The notes: generated by a model not told the origin, from the letters alone. DNA of 64,000 nt from Sulfurimonas lithotrophica (GCF_009258225.1 NZ_CP043617.1:620001-684000), one strand, 5' to 3'. Counted from the stretch's first letter, positions 1-9,756 are shown. Numbers and translations are program-made.

Positions 1-113
1 AGAGAATTCGTACGGGTGAGAAAGACATTGAAGCACTTACGACACAGATAAATAAAAAAATAGGAAATGTATCTACAGGTGTTACGACACATATCGATAC
101 TCCTTGTAGTTAA
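1..113 (+). CDS. 3' end of an unidentified gene
   Basis: An open frame enters from the left edge (codons in phase with position 3) and stops with TAA at 111-113, giving a 36-residue C-terminus that ends HIDTPCS. It lies 11 bases before nifW in the same direction, so it is probably part of the same nif operon. I do not recognise the family from so short a tail. The only feature is a cysteine two residues from the end. Confidence 0.55.
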   Translation, partial: RIRTGEKDIEALTTQINKKIGNVSTGVTTHIDTPCS

Positions 114-124
114 AGGAATAATTT

Positions 125-466
125 ATGAATACTAAAGCAAAGTCATTAGACGAGTTTTATGAACTAACTGATGCGGAAGATTATTTTACTTTTTTTGATT
201 TGGATTATGATCCGAGTCTTGTAAATGTTAAAAGATTTCATATATTAAAAGAGTATGGAACTCTTATAAAAACCGGTATGAAAAACCTTATAGGCGAAGA
301 GGAAAGATTACTTGATTTTTTAAAGTATTCACTTCTAAAAGTATATGGAGAATTTTCCAACGGATATGCACCTAGTGCAGCTGATGTTTGGGATATGTTT
401 AAAGACGGGAAACTAAGTGGTTGTATGAGTTGTACGCCATCACCGGGGAATAGTTGTGGATGCTAA
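125..466 (+). CDS. nifW: Nitrogenase-stabilizing/protective protein NifW
   Basis: This 113-residue protein has the size and the N-terminal pattern of NifW (LDEFYELTDAEDYFTFFDLDY followed by a 'VNVKRFHILKEYG' segment). NifW binds the MoFe protein during maturation and protects it from oxygen. The C-terminus carries an unusual cysteine-rich tail (CMSCTPSPGNSCGC, four cysteines) that could bind metal; this is inference. It overlaps nifZ by 11 bases, so the two are probably translationally coupled. Confidence 0.85.
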   Translation: MNTKAKSLDEFYELTDAEDYFTFFDLDYDPSLVNVKRFHILKEYGTLIKTGMKNLIGEEERLLDFLKYSLLKVYGEFSNGYAPSAADVWDMFKDGKLSGCMSCTPSPGNSCGC

Positions 467-875
467 CGCTATTTTTGATCCAAATGTAAAGCTGTATGAC
501 AGTGTAACGGCAAGTCGTTCGGGTAAAGACGAAGAGGAACCAAAGTATAAAGTAGGGCAAAAAGTAAAACTCTTAAGTGATGTTGTAAACGACGGAACTT
601 ACCCACATGCAAAAATAGGTACACTCATGATGCCAAAGGGCAGCATCGGATATATAAAACATATGGGTGAGTTTTTACAAGTTATCAGAGTTTACGAAGT
701 ACATTTTTTCGGTACAGACATGGACGTTGAGATTATTGGGTGTCGTGAACACGAACTAGAATCTATGGAAGATAATTTTGTTGATGAGGACGAACTTGAG
801 CGTGAGGCTATGAGGCTTCATAGAGAAAAAATGAGTAAAATGGATAAACAGCAATCTAAACATAAGGAGAAATAG
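456..875 (+). CDS. nifZ: NifZ family nitrogenase maturation protein
   Basis: The 139-residue product carries the NifZ core: YKVGQKVKLLSDVVNDGTYP followed by a GSIGYIKHMGEFLQ stretch and a VYEVHFF segment, at about residues 30-100. NifZ acts as a chaperone in P-cluster formation on NifK. The start is a GTG at 456 inside the end of nifW, preceded by GGGGAA. The C-terminal 35 residues are highly charged (Glu, Lys, Met) and probably not part of the fold. Confidence 0.85.
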   Translation: MDANAIFDPNVKLYDSVTASRSGKDEEEPKYKVGQKVKLLSDVVNDGTYPHAKIGTLMMPKGSIGYIKHMGEFLQVIRVYEVHFFGTDMDVEIIGCREHELESMEDNFVDEDELEREAMRLHREKMSKMDKQQSKHKEK

Positions 876-931
876 ATAGCAAAATAGATTAGTTCAATCT
901 AAAACAAAATCACAAAAATTAAGGAGAGATA

Positions 932-1228
932 ATGACAACAAGAGTGGAAATCATAAATGATTTTTTAGCAATAAATGTAAAACAAGGTAGTACTATTCAG
1001 GATATTGTAGAAGCAAGTGGTTCAGCACTTCCTTTTGGATGTCGTGACGGTGAATGTGGGACATGTGTAGTTGAAGTTGAGTCCGGTATGGAGTTCCTGT
1101 CTGACAAGACTGATAAAGAGGTAAAAGTTCTTAAAGAGATTTGTTCTGGAACTTGTACGCCAAATTCACGTCTTTCATGTCAGATGAAAGTTTCTAAGCC
1201 AAACGGTTTAGTAAGATTAAAATATTAA
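932..1228 (+). CDS. Nif-associated [2Fe-2S] ferredoxin
   Basis: A 98-residue plant/FdxB-type ferredoxin. The cluster ligands are visible as FGCRDGECGTC (CX4CX2C, about residues 36-44) and a distal Cys in SCQMKV near residue 84. Two extra cysteines sit in CSGTC. It has a good AAGGAG site eight bases before its ATG and follows nifWZ, so it is a plausible electron carrier or cluster donor for nitrogenase. Two hairpins follow it before rpoN. Confidence 0.85.
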   Translation: MTTRVEIINDFLAINVKQGSTIQDIVEASGSALPFGCRDGECGTCVVEVESGMEFLSDKTDKEVKVLKEICSGTCTPNSRLSCQMKVSKPNGLVRLKY

Positions 1229-1231
1229 TTC

Positions 1232-1283
1232 AACTGCGTAAAATATACGCAGTTATGGGACTCAAGCCATCTTTGGTTTGAGT
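1232..1283 (+). terminator. Two tandem hairpins between ferredoxin gene and rpoN
   Basis: The first hairpin has a perfect 9-bp stem, AACTGCGTA (1232-1240) and TACGCAGTT (1246-1254), with a 5-base loop. The second pairs ACTCAAGCC (1260-1268) with GGTTTGAGT (1275-1283), with one G-U pair. The second is followed by ATAATTT rather than a long T tract, so termination may be partial, letting some transcription reach rpoN. Confidence 0.55.
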
Positions 1284-1294
1284 ATAATTTAATC

Positions 1295-2512
1295 ATGTCA
1301 AGTACATTTAATTTACACACAACACAAAAACAAGGTTTACAATTATCTTTAAGATTATGGTTGCCTTTATTACAAGCTCCTCTTCAGGATTTAGAGACAA
1401 TATTTAAAGAACATAGTTTTGATAACCCTTTTTTGGAATATAAATCATCTTTTGAATCAAACTACTCAAGCGGGGGTTTTATTGAAGAGATAAACTTATA
1501 TAAAGAGTCTTTATACGACGTTGTGTCAAATCAGATTGAAGCTCCTTTGTTTCCGACACCTACATCCCAAAAAGTAGCACATGAGATACTTATGAATATA
1601 GACAGTGAGGGATATTTTGAAGGTGATATAGAAAATATTGCAAATAACTGTAATACAACAAAAGAATTTGTAGAGAGTATAAGACAAAGATTTGCATACT
1701 TGGATCCTGCAGGGATAGGGGCAGTCGATTTGACCGAATCGTTTATGTTTCAACTCTCCCAAATTCCTCTTGATGAGGAGTTAAACCTTTTTACTCAAAA
1801 AGTTATACAAAATATAAAAAATATAGACAAATATCACAAGCATCACAGATTTGATGAGGCTACGGAACTTATTCAAAGGTTTAAGTCACCTCCTGCAGTT
1901 GATTATCAAGAGGAAAATTCGTATATAGTCCCTGATTTTTTTGTTGATATAAGTAATGATATTACCGTTACAATGAATAATAGTTATTATCCTGATATTA
2001 CCATAACAGACCCGTTTAAAAGCAAAAATGAAGAGCTAAAAGAGAAACTAAAAGAAGCAAGAGACCTTGTAAACTTGCTAGAGCTTAGAAAGTCCACACT
2101 TTATAAACTCGTTCTTTTAATCGTTGAGAGACAGATGAGTTTTTTTATAGGTAGTGAACTTAAACCTATGACTATGGCTCAGGTTGCGGATGATATAGGT
2201 TTTGAAGAGTCAACGATAAGCAGGGCTGTATCAAATAAATATATAAAGTGTGACAGGGGTATATTTTCCCTAAAATCATTTTTTACAAATGCGGTCTCTA
2301 AAAATCTCTCATCATCTGAGATAAAAAACTATATACAAAACTTAATAGAGAACGAAAATCACGATGAACCTCTAACGGATCAGGATTTAGTCGATAATGT
2401 TATGAAAAGATACAACATGAAGATGGTAAGGCGTACAATTACCAAGTATAGAAAACTTCTTGATATTCCCTCTTCAAAAGAGAGAAAAAAAATATATAAA
2501 GTCAGAGACTAA
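1295..2512 (+). CDS. rpoN: RNA polymerase sigma-54 factor
   Basis: A 405-residue RpoN, shorter than the roughly 470-500 residues common in Proteobacteria but near the usual size in Campylobacterota. It has a Gln/Leu-rich activator region I (residues 8-45), the core-binding domain, a helix-turn-helix near residues 290-320 (MTMAQVADDIGFEESTISRA) and an RpoN box near residue 380 reading VRRTITKYRK, where the consensus begins ARRTV. Sigma-54 directs nif transcription with NifA. A TATAAT at 1284-1289 lies too close to the ATG for an ordinary leader, so transcription probably starts upstream. The stop overlaps the convergent MerR gene. Its position in the nif island suggests a nif-dedicated role, but whether the genome has a second rpoN cannot be seen. 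Confidence 0.9.
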   Translation: MSSTFNLHTTQKQGLQLSLRLWLPLLQAPLQDLETIFKEHSFDNPFLEYKSSFESNYSSGGFIEEINLYKESLYDVVSNQIEAPLFPTPTSQKVAHEILMNIDSEGYFEGDIENIANNCNTTKEFVESIRQRFAYLDPAGIGAVDLTESFMFQLSQIPLDEELNLFTQKVIQNIKNIDKYHKHHRFDEATELIQRFKSPPAVDYQEENSYIVPDFFVDISNDITVTMNNSYYPDITITDPFKSKNEELKEKLKEARDLVNLLELRKSTLYKLVLLIVERQMSFFIGSELKPMTMAQVADDIGFEESTISRAVSNKYIKCDRGIFSLKSFFTNAVSKNLSSSEIKNYIQNLIENENHDEPLTDQDLVDNVMKRYNMKMVRRTITKYRKLLDIPSSKERKKIYKVRD

Positions 2513-2847
2513 ATTTCCGTTACGTCTTTTACGTCAGTAGCGGATAGTTTTTCCATCTCTATCTCTACCAAATCTAAAAAATCATCTCTTGTTTTTTCAT
2601 CCATATTGTTTTTTAGCATCTCTAAAATATACTTGATACCGTTGGCATTTATTTTTTTAGCACTGGCAAGATAGTGTACATATGCTATAGATTTAACATC
2701 ATTTATAGAGTATAGTTTTTTAGTTTCTTTTTTTATCGGCAGTAAACCCTTCTCTTCATACATTTTTAAAGTTCTTGGTTTTGCGGAAAGAATTTCAGCG
2801 ATGCTGCTAAGGGGTAAAACATTTTTTTCATTGTTTAGTAAAGCCAT
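2509..2847 (-). CDS. MerR-family transcriptional regulator
   Basis: A 112-residue protein with a MerR winged-helix start (SSIAEILSAKPRTLKMYEEKGLLP, about residues 15-40) followed by a short helical tail with no cysteines or obvious ligand domain. It diverges from putA across a 220-base AT-rich gap. PutA here lacks the DNA-binding ribbon-helix-helix domain that lets some PutA proteins regulate themselves, so this protein is a candidate regulator of the put operon. That assignment is inferred from position only. Confidence 0.75.
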   Translation of the reverse strand: MALLNNEKNVLPLSSIAEILSAKPRTLKMYEEKGLLPIKKETKKLYSINDVKSIAYVHYLASAKKINANGIKYILEMLKNNMDEKTRDDFLDLVEIEMEKLSATDVKDVTEI

Positions 2848-3014
2848 TTACACTCTTTTAAAATTTTAATTATATTTTTTTTAATTATACTAATCTATAT
2901 ATAAATAATTTTTTATAAATGTAGTATATACATTTGTAAATAAAAAAACAATCATTCAGTATTACATTTTTTTACAGTCATTATGTAAAATAATCACAAA
3001 AAAAGTTATAAAAT

Positions 3015-3043
3015 TTGACATTTTAACCGTATTATACTACAGT
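3015..3043 (+). promoter_or_regulatory. Possible putA promoter
   Basis: TTGACA at 3015-3020 is a perfect -35 hexamer, and TACAGT at 3038-3043 follows after 17 bases, 27 bases before the putA ATG. The nearer TATACT at 3033-3038 gives too short a spacer. The rest of the 2848-3069 gap is A/T runs in which I see no other feature. Confidence 0.35.
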
Positions 3044-3069
3044 AGAGTAGATTATGATTAGGAGAATTG

Positions 3070-6000
3070 ATGAGTATATCTGAAGAAATAGTTCAAGAAG
3101 TAAAAACAGTTGCACACGATTGGCAAAAAAAGATACAAGTTTCTCGTAAAGCAAAAGAGCAGGATTTTCATGAGATGATGCTTAAAATGTTGAAAAATCC
3201 CGTAAATAAAATATTTCTAATTGAGTTGTTAGACCAGAGTTTTCGCTCGCATAATCCAGACAGAGTTGCAGACCAACTTGAACACATATTTAAAAAGTAT
3301 GAAAGTACGGACTTTTTTTCCCAGTTTGAACAGATTTTAATATGGTTATTCCGTGATATAGGTGTATATGTAAGTTCAATCTCAATCCCTATGTTTATAA
3401 AATACTTAAGAGATGATATAAGTTCCATAGTTATTCAAGGTGAAGACCCCGTGCTTTCAAAACATATGAAAGCAAGAAAAGACGAGGGTACGCGTGTAAA
3501 TATAAATGTAATCGGTGAGATAGTTTTAAGTGAAGAAGAAGCTGCTAAAAGAGTTTCAAAATATATAAAACTTCTTAAAAATCCGGATGTGGATTACCTC
3601 TCGATAAAAATCTCAAATTTATTTTCTCAGATAATTCCACACGCACATGACAATAATGTAAAACATATATCTGCCCAGCTTGAAAAGATATACAGTGCAG
3701 CTAAAGAAAATACGTATAAAGATACAGACTCTAAAGAGAATTACAAATTTGTAAATCTTGATATGGAAGAGTACAGAGATGTTGAAACTACTATAGATGC
3801 TTTTAAAGGTGTTCTATCACAAGATCAGTTTAAAGATTTAAAAGCGGGAATTGTTATTCAAACATATCTTCCTGATGCAATGATATATATAAAAGATTTG
3901 TATGAATGGGCTAAACAAAGAGTGGACAACGGCGGTGCACCTATAAAGATACGTATAGTAAAAGGTGCAAACCAAGAGATGGAGCTAACAGAGGCATCTT
4001 TAAGAGGCTGGCCTTGTGTAACATACTCCTCAAAAGCCGAATCAGATGCAAACTTCAAAGTAGCAATGGACTTTTTACTTGATCCAGAGGTAGCACCGTA
4101 TGTTAATACGGGTGTAGCATCGCATAATCTTTTTGACCATGCACTTGCAATGCTTTTAGCTAAAGAGAGAGGTGTTGAGAGTTATGTAACGGCAGAGATG
4201 CTTGAAGGTATGAGTGAAGCTGCATATGAGCTTTTAAAAGAGGAAGGTTTAGATGTTATTTTATATGCACCTACTGCTACAAAAGACACCTTTACAAATG
4301 CTATAGCTTATCTTGTCAGAAGATTTGATGAAAATACGGCTGAGCAAAACTTTTTAAGACATAGTTTTGGACTTGAAGTCGATACTCCTGCCTGGGAGAG
4401 ATTAATCAAGACATATGATGATGCTATTGAGATAATGCCTAGCATCTACCAAAAACCATACAGAGAGCAAAACAGAAATTTAGAGATTAAAAAACAAAAA
4501 GTAGATGTTAGAAGTTACCACTTTGAAAATGAAAGCGATACCGATTTTGTATTAAGAACAAATAGAAAATGGGCAGAAGAAATCAGAGACAAATGGCAAA
4601 ATATAGGTGAAAGTGGAGGTTTTAATGCTTATCCCGTTATAGGTGGAGAAATTTTACAAAGGGATGAATCCGTACAAAAGATAGATAAAAGTCAATACCA
4701 TGAAAATAAGACGGTAGGTTCTTATGTTGAAGCTACACCTGAAGATATGAAAAAAGCAATATCCGTTGCTAAAGACGATCCCGACGGATGGAGGGAGCTT
4801 AGTGCACAGCAAAGACAAGAGGCATTAATGGATGTAGCACATGAAATCAGAGTGGCACGTGCAGATTTAATAGGTATTGCCGCTGCCGAGGTCGGTAAAG
4901 TATTTACCGAAACAGACGTAGAAGTAAGTGAAGCTATAGACTTTCTAAACTTTTATCCATATAGCGTAGCAAAAATCTCAGGATTAACGGGTGTTGAGAC
5001 AAGCGGTAAGGGTGTAGGTCTGGTAGTTAGTCCATGGAACTTCCCTGTAGCAATTCCCGCAGGCGGAGTAGCTGCATCTTTGGCTGCAGGAAATACAGTT
5101 ATATTAAAACCTGCAAAAGATGCAATCCTCAGTGCATATAGACTGTGTCAGTGTTTTTGGGAAGCGGGTATTAGTAAAAATACCTTGCAGTTTGTTCCTG
5201 CAGCGGGTTCTCATGTCGGTGAACATATGATTCCAAGTAAAGATATAGATTTTACAATATTTACAGGCGGTGAAAAAACTGCTTACGAGATTATAAAGTC
5301 TCGCCCTGATATCCATATAAGTGCCGAAACGGGAGGTAAAGATGCAACTATAGTTACGGCACTCGCAGATCGTGATCAGGCTATTAAAAATGTTGTTATC
5401 TCTGCATTTCATAACTCCGGTCAAAAATGTTCGGCTACTTCATTGCTCGTTTTGGAAAAAGAGCTTTATGAAGACGATAACTTTAAACAGACTCTAAAAG
5501 AAGCAGTCGAATCACTTAAAACAGGATCGGTTTGGGATTTTTCAAACAGAATAGGTACACTTAGCAACCTGCCATCAGGTGAGCTTAAAAAAGCACTTTC
5601 ATATCTTGATAAAGGTGAGGAGTGGCTTGTAAAACCGGGCTATGCCGATAAGGGAAATCCGTATATGCTTACACCTTCGGTTAGATGGGGTACTAAAAGA
5701 GATGACTTTTGTCATATGAATGAGCTGTTTGGTCCTGTTTTAAGCGTTATGTGTGCGGAAGATTTAGACGATGCAATAGATATCGTTAATGCTACGGGAT
5801 ATGGTCTTACATCGGGTATAGAAACACTTGACAAACGAGAACAAGATTATTGGAGAGAGAAAATAATAGCCGGAAATCTTTATATAAACCGTGGAACTAC
5901 AGGGGCTATAGTTATACGTCAACCATTTGGCGGTATGAGAAAATCTGCAATCGGTAGCGGTAAAAAGGCAGGTGGTTTTAACTATGTTAGTCAGTTTATG

Positions 6001-6654
6001 AACATAGATTATCATGAAACAAACCTTTATGAGTCTTGTTCAAACAAGTTTATAGACCAGATGAGAATTCTTTTAACAAGAGATACCGTGTTTAACGAAG
6101 AGTGTGAGAGTGCACTTAGACATATATGTCACTTTTCTCACTGGCTCGAAGCTGAGTTTTTAAAAGAACATGATTATGCACACATAAGAGGCGAGAGTAA
6201 TATTATACGCTATCTTCCTGTTAAGAGTGTACTTCTTAGAGTAGAAGAAAAAGATGAGTTGGATGAAATACTGACAACCATTATGGCTATAAAAATGGTT
6301 GGGGCAAAACTGAATATATCTATACCTAAAAAGTCTAAAAAAGCGGAACTTATTTGGCTGGAATCAAAACAAGCCGCTTTTATAGGTAAAGATGACAGTA
6401 TAAGTCGTGATGACGAGGATGAGCTTATAGCCAAAATACCTCATTCCCAAAGGGTTAGATTTTTGCATCCGGATAACGTTACTCAAAATATTTATAACTC
6501 GATTGCAGACAAAGCTATATATATAGCCGGTGAAAACTTTGTATCTCACGGAAGGTTGGAACTGATGCACTATTTTGTCGAACAAAGTATTTCAAACTCT
6601 TATCATAGATACGGAAACTTAGGTATCCAAGGTCTAAGTATAGAGGAAATATAA
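3070..6654 (+). CDS. putA: Bifunctional proline dehydrogenase / glutamate-semialdehyde dehydrogenase PutA
   Basis: This protein (1194 residues from the ATG at 3070, which has AGGAG five bases ahead; an in-frame TTG at 3067 is less likely) oxidises proline to glutamate in two steps. The N-terminal half is the FAD proline dehydrogenase barrel (about 140-460). The second half is the NAD aldehyde dehydrogenase (about 520-1010), with SPWNFPVAIPAGG, FTGGEKTA, the Glu in AETGGKDA and the catalytic Cys in NSGQKCSAT. No ribbon-helix-helix DNA-binding domain is present. The C-terminal 180 residues after the dehydrogenase resemble the extra domain of long PutA proteins. The stop overlaps the putP ATG. 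Confidence 0.95.
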   Translation: MSISEEIVQEVKTVAHDWQKKIQVSRKAKEQDFHEMMLKMLKNPVNKIFLIELLDQSFRSHNPDRVADQLEHIFKKYESTDFFSQFEQILIWLFRDIGVYVSSISIPMFIKYLRDDISSIVIQGEDPVLSKHMKARKDEGTRVNINVIGEIVLSEEEAAKRVSKYIKLLKNPDVDYLSIKISNLFSQIIPHAHDNNVKHISAQLEKIYSAAKENTYKDTDSKENYKFVNLDMEEYRDVETTIDAFKGVLSQDQFKDLKAGIVIQTYLPDAMIYIKDLYEWAKQRVDNGGAPIKIRIVKGANQEMELTEASLRGWPCVTYSSKAESDANFKVAMDFLLDPEVAPYVNTGVASHNLFDHALAMLLAKERGVESYVTAEMLEGMSEAAYELLKEEGLDVILYAPTATKDTFTNAIAYLVRRFDENTAEQNFLRHSFGLEVDTPAWERLIKTYDDAIEIMPSIYQKPYREQNRNLEIKKQKVDVRSYHFENESDTDFVLRTNRKWAEEIRDKWQNIGESGGFNAYPVIGGEILQRDESVQKIDKSQYHENKTVGSYVEATPEDMKKAISVAKDDPDGWRELSAQQRQEALMDVAHEIRVARADLIGIAAAEVGKVFTETDVEVSEAIDFLNFYPYSVAKISGLTGVETSGKGVGLVVSPWNFPVAIPAGGVAASLAAGNTVILKPAKDAILSAYRLCQCFWEAGISKNTLQFVPAAGSHVGEHMIPSKDIDFTIFTGGEKTAYEIIKSRPDIHISAETGGKDATIVTALADRDQAIKNVVISAFHNSGQKCSATSLLVLEKELYEDDNFKQTLKEAVESLKTGSVWDFSNRIGTLSNLPSGELKKALSYLDKGEEWLVKPGYADKGNPYMLTPSVRWGTKRDDFCHMNELFGPVLSVMCAEDLDDAIDIVNATGYGLTSGIETLDKREQDYWREKIIAGNLYINRGTTGAIVIRQPFGGMRKSAIGSGKKAGGFNYVSQFMNIDYHETNLYESCSNKFIDQMRILLTRDTVFNEECESALRHICHFSHWLEAEFLKEHDYAHIRGESNIIRYLPVKSVLLRVEEKDELDEILTTIMAIKMVGAKLNISIPKKSKKAELIWLESKQAAFIGKDDSISRDDEDELIAKIPHSQRVRFLHPDNVTQNIYNSIADKAIYIAGENFVSHGRLELMHYFVEQSISNSYHRYGNLGIQGLSIEEI

Positions 6655-8123
6655 TGCAAACAGAAATTTTTATATCTTTCATGGGCTATATGCTTGTTAT
6701 GTTGGCAATAGGGTTTTACTTTTATTTTAAAACAAGTGATTTGAGTGATTATGTACTTGGTGGTCGTGGACTTAACCCCAGTGTTACGGCTTTGAGTGCG
6801 GGTGCATCAGATATGAGCGGATGGCTTTTACTTGGGCTTCCCGGTATGATGTACAGCGATGGGATAGTCGGGTCTTGGATAGCATTGGGTCTTGTTGTAG
6901 GAGCTTATTTAAATTGGCACTATGTTGCAAAACCGTTAAGGGTATATACACACCATTTAGACGATTCTATAACTATACCAGATTATTTATCAAACCGTTT
7001 TGAGGATGATGGAAATACACTGAGAGTCGTTACCGCAATAGTTATTCTACTCTTTTATACACTCTATACATCCTCGGGACTTGTCGGTGGAGCAAAACTG
7101 TTTGAAGCTACATTTAACATAGCATACTCCGATGCACTGCTTATAGGTAGTTTTGTTATCGTATCATATACTTTTTTAGGTGGATATAATGCCGTAAGCT
7201 GGACAGATTTTATTCAAGGTATTTTGATGATGCTAGCCCTTATCGTAACTCCTGCGGTCGTAATATTTGATTTGGGCGGATTATCAAGTGCAATAGATGC
7301 AATAAAAGCTATAGAACCAACGCATCTAAATATACTAAGCGGAGCATCTATAGTATCGGTTATATCACTTTTGGCATGGGGTTTGGGTTATTTCGGTCAA
7401 CCTCATATCTTGGTTAGATTTATGTCCATAAGAGATGAAAACGAGATGCACCATGCAAAATATATAGGTATGGGTTGGATGGGCATATCTATAATCGGTT
7501 CTTTGAGTGTCGGTTTTTTCGGGTTTGCCTATGTTGCAGCAAACGGAGTTGATTTGGCAGATAGTGAGAAGATATTTATTACACTATCACAACTTGTTTT
7601 TAACCCTTGGATAGCAGGGTTTTTACTGGCTGCAATTTTAGCAGCTATAATGAGTACGGTTGATTCTCAGTTACTTGTATCATCATCTGTGTTAACAAGA
7701 GATATATACCACTCTATTATACATAAAGATGCAAGTGATAAAGAGTTGGTATGGGTTGGTCGTGCTACGGTTATAGCAATCGCACTTATAGCTTGGTACA
7801 TATCTGCGGATGAAAATTCAAGTGTTCTTAAACTGGTGTCTTATGCTTGGGCGGGCTTTGGTGCTGCTTTTGGACCTTTGATAATATTGAGTTTATATAA
7901 CCGTAATATCACAAAGTTTGGAGCGGTAAGCGGGATGGTTGTAGGAGCTTTAACGGTTATAATCTATAAACAGTTAGAAGGCGGAATATTCGATATATTT
8001 GAAATATTACCTGGATTTATTTTATCGTGGGTAGCTATAGTAGTATTTAGTAAATATGGAAAACAAAACTCGGCTTCGATGCATAAAATGTTTGACGAAG
8101 TTCAAGACAGATTAGAAAAATAG
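6654..8123 (+). CDS. putP: Sodium/proline symporter PutP
   Basis: A 489-residue inner-membrane protein of the sodium:solute symporter family with about 13 hydrophobic segments. Recognisable parts are LSDYVLGGRGLNP near residue 30, SAGASDMSGWLLLGLPG near residue 50 and AAIMSTVDSQLLVSSS near residue 335, which forms part of the Na+ site in this family. It starts on the A of the putA stop (ATG within AATAATG), so uptake and breakdown of proline are co-translated. Confidence 0.95.
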   Translation: MQTEIFISFMGYMLVMLAIGFYFYFKTSDLSDYVLGGRGLNPSVTALSAGASDMSGWLLLGLPGMMYSDGIVGSWIALGLVVGAYLNWHYVAKPLRVYTHHLDDSITIPDYLSNRFEDDGNTLRVVTAIVILLFYTLYTSSGLVGGAKLFEATFNIAYSDALLIGSFVIVSYTFLGGYNAVSWTDFIQGILMMLALIVTPAVVIFDLGGLSSAIDAIKAIEPTHLNILSGASIVSVISLLAWGLGYFGQPHILVRFMSIRDENEMHHAKYIGMGWMGISIIGSLSVGFFGFAYVAANGVDLADSEKIFITLSQLVFNPWIAGFLLAAILAAIMSTVDSQLLVSSSVLTRDIYHSIIHKDASDKELVWVGRATVIAIALIAWYISADENSSVLKLVSYAWAGFGAAFGPLIILSLYNRNITKFGAVSGMVVGALTVIIYKQLEGGIFDIFEILPGFILSWVAIVVFSKYGKQNSASMHKMFDEVQDRLEK

Positions 8124-8134
8124 GAAGATAAATA

Positions 8135-8902
8135 GTGAAAAGAATAGTTATAAAAGTAGGTAGTTCGGTTATAACCGAAACTACAGATATAGCAAAAGAG
8201 AGGATGTTAAACTTAGTAGGGCTAATAGCCGAGGCAAGAAAAAAATATGAGGTAATACTTGTATCTTCGGGTGCAGTTGCGGCAGGATATACGGCAGTGC
8301 AACTAAACAGAAAAGTACCTACGAGTAAAAAAGTCTTGGCTTCACTTGGTCAGCCTATACTTATGAGTGCATATAAAAATCTTTTTGATATATATGATGT
8401 GACGATATCTCAAATACTTTTAACAGAGGAAGATTTTGATTCGCGTGTTCATACGCAGATTGTTCAAGATATTATTGCAAGGACTCTAAGAAACGATATT
8501 TTACCTATAGTCAACGAGAACGATATCTCTACTACACCCGATCAGCTTTTTGGTGACAACGATCAACTCTCAGCCCATGTAGCTCATCATGCAGGTGCGG
8601 ATATGTTGATTATTTTAAGTGATATAGACGGGTATTACGATTCAAATCCAAAAGATAATCCAAAAGCACAAATAAGAAAAGTTGTATCGAATATAAATGA
8701 AAATGAGCTTGAACAAAAACATACCCCAAATTCAGAGTTTGCATCCGGAGGAATAGTCACAAAATTAAAGGCTGCGAAGTATATGATGGAGAATAATCTG
8801 GAGATGTTTTTATGTAACGGTTATGATCTAACGAGTGCCAGAGAGTTTTTGATGAAAAATAAACATAATAAGGGTACTCTTTTTACAACAAAAAAGCTTT
8901 AA
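8135..8902 (+). CDS. proB: Glutamate 5-kinase
   Basis: This 255-residue protein phosphorylates glutamate in the first step of proline synthesis. The amino-acid kinase fold is clear: VIKVGSSVIT at the start, SSGAVAAGY, GDNDQLSAHVA and the DIDGYY motif. It lacks the C-terminal PUA domain of the Escherichia coli enzyme, as in many Campylobacterota. The start is GTG with an AGGAAG site. It lies 11 bases after putP, which places a biosynthetic enzyme in a catabolic operon. Confidence 0.9.
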   Translation: MKRIVIKVGSSVITETTDIAKERMLNLVGLIAEARKKYEVILVSSGAVAAGYTAVQLNRKVPTSKKVLASLGQPILMSAYKNLFDIYDVTISQILLTEEDFDSRVHTQIVQDIIARTLRNDILPIVNENDISTTPDQLFGDNDQLSAHVAHHAGADMLIILSDIDGYYDSNPKDNPKAQIRKVVSNINENELEQKHTPNSEFASGGIVTKLKAAKYMMENNLEMFLCNGYDLTSAREFLMKNKHNKGTLFTTKKL

Positions 8903-8914
8903 AGAGGGTGTACT

Positions 8915-9751
8915 ATGAAAATTTTATTTAAGCTATTTGTATTTCATTTTTTATTTTTTAGCTTTCTTTATGGAGCAAGTAATGATACAAATATAAGTAA
9001 AGTGTTAAATAAACCTTTGATGGAAAGGTATATTTTTGATGAATTAAAAGAACTTAGAACAAATCATCTTAAACTAAAAGAAGAACTTACAAAACAAATA
9101 ACTTCAAGTGAACTTAGTATAAGTGACAGGGCATTGAGATATACTACAGATACTGTAAACAACGTATTTTATATTATTGCGGTAGTGAGTTCTTTGCTTT
9201 TGATTATAGGTTTAAAATCATTCAAAGATTTAAAAGAGAGTAGTGAGTTAATAGTTGAGACAAAAATAGCCGAACTTACAAAAAACTATGAAAGCAGGCT
9301 TTCAGATATAGAAAGAAAAGCCAAACAAAGATTTGAATTAATAACAAAAACTCAAGAAGAGGTTGAAAAATCACAAAAAATTAATTCTCTTTGGAAAAGG
9401 GTAGAGATAGAAGATGACTTACAAGAAAAACTAAATTTATATGATGAGATTTTAAAAATAACGCCTCAGGACGTTGAAACTCTGGTTTATAAAGCAGATA
9501 TACTTTTAGACCTTGATGAAACAAGGTGGGCATTGTCACTATGTAATCAAGCTATAAAGTTGGATGACAGTTATGCATTGTCACACTGGCAAAGGGCATG
9601 TGCAAATGCTAAACTTGGAAATGTAGAATCTTCATTAGAAGATATTAAAGAAGCATTGGAGTTAAACCCTAGATTACATGATGAGTTATATAACGAAGAA
9701 TCTTTTAAAGTTTTACATAAAAATAAAGTCTTTAAAGAACTTTTGAAATAA
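8915..9751 (+). CDS. Membrane-anchored coiled-coil and TPR protein
   Basis: No specific function is recognised. The 278-residue product has a signal-like hydrophobic start (about 1-20), a second transmembrane segment near residues 75-98 (FYIIAVVSSLLLIIGL), a charged coiled-coil stretch (about 105-160) and two or three TPR-like helical pairs to the C-terminus (ALSLCNQAIKLDDSYA, SLEDIKEALELNPR). It follows proB by 12 bases with a GAGGG site, so it is probably the last gene of the put operon. It may be a scaffold at the inner membrane. Confidence 0.7.
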   Translation: MKILFKLFVFHFLFFSFLYGASNDTNISKVLNKPLMERYIFDELKELRTNHLKLKEELTKQITSSELSISDRALRYTTDTVNNVFYIIAVVSSLLLIIGLKSFKDLKESSELIVETKIAELTKNYESRLSDIERKAKQRFELITKTQEEVEKSQKINSLWKRVEIEDDLQEKLNLYDEILKITPQDVETLVYKADILLDLDETRWALSLCNQAIKLDDSYALSHWQRACANAKLGNVESSLEDIKEALELNPRLHDELYNEESFKVLHKNKVFKELLK

Positions 9752-9756
9752 TTTAG

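Noticed and set aside
1-113. Assigning the partial first gene to nifN or another nif gene
   Set aside because: Only 36 C-terminal residues are present and none match a motif that I can name.
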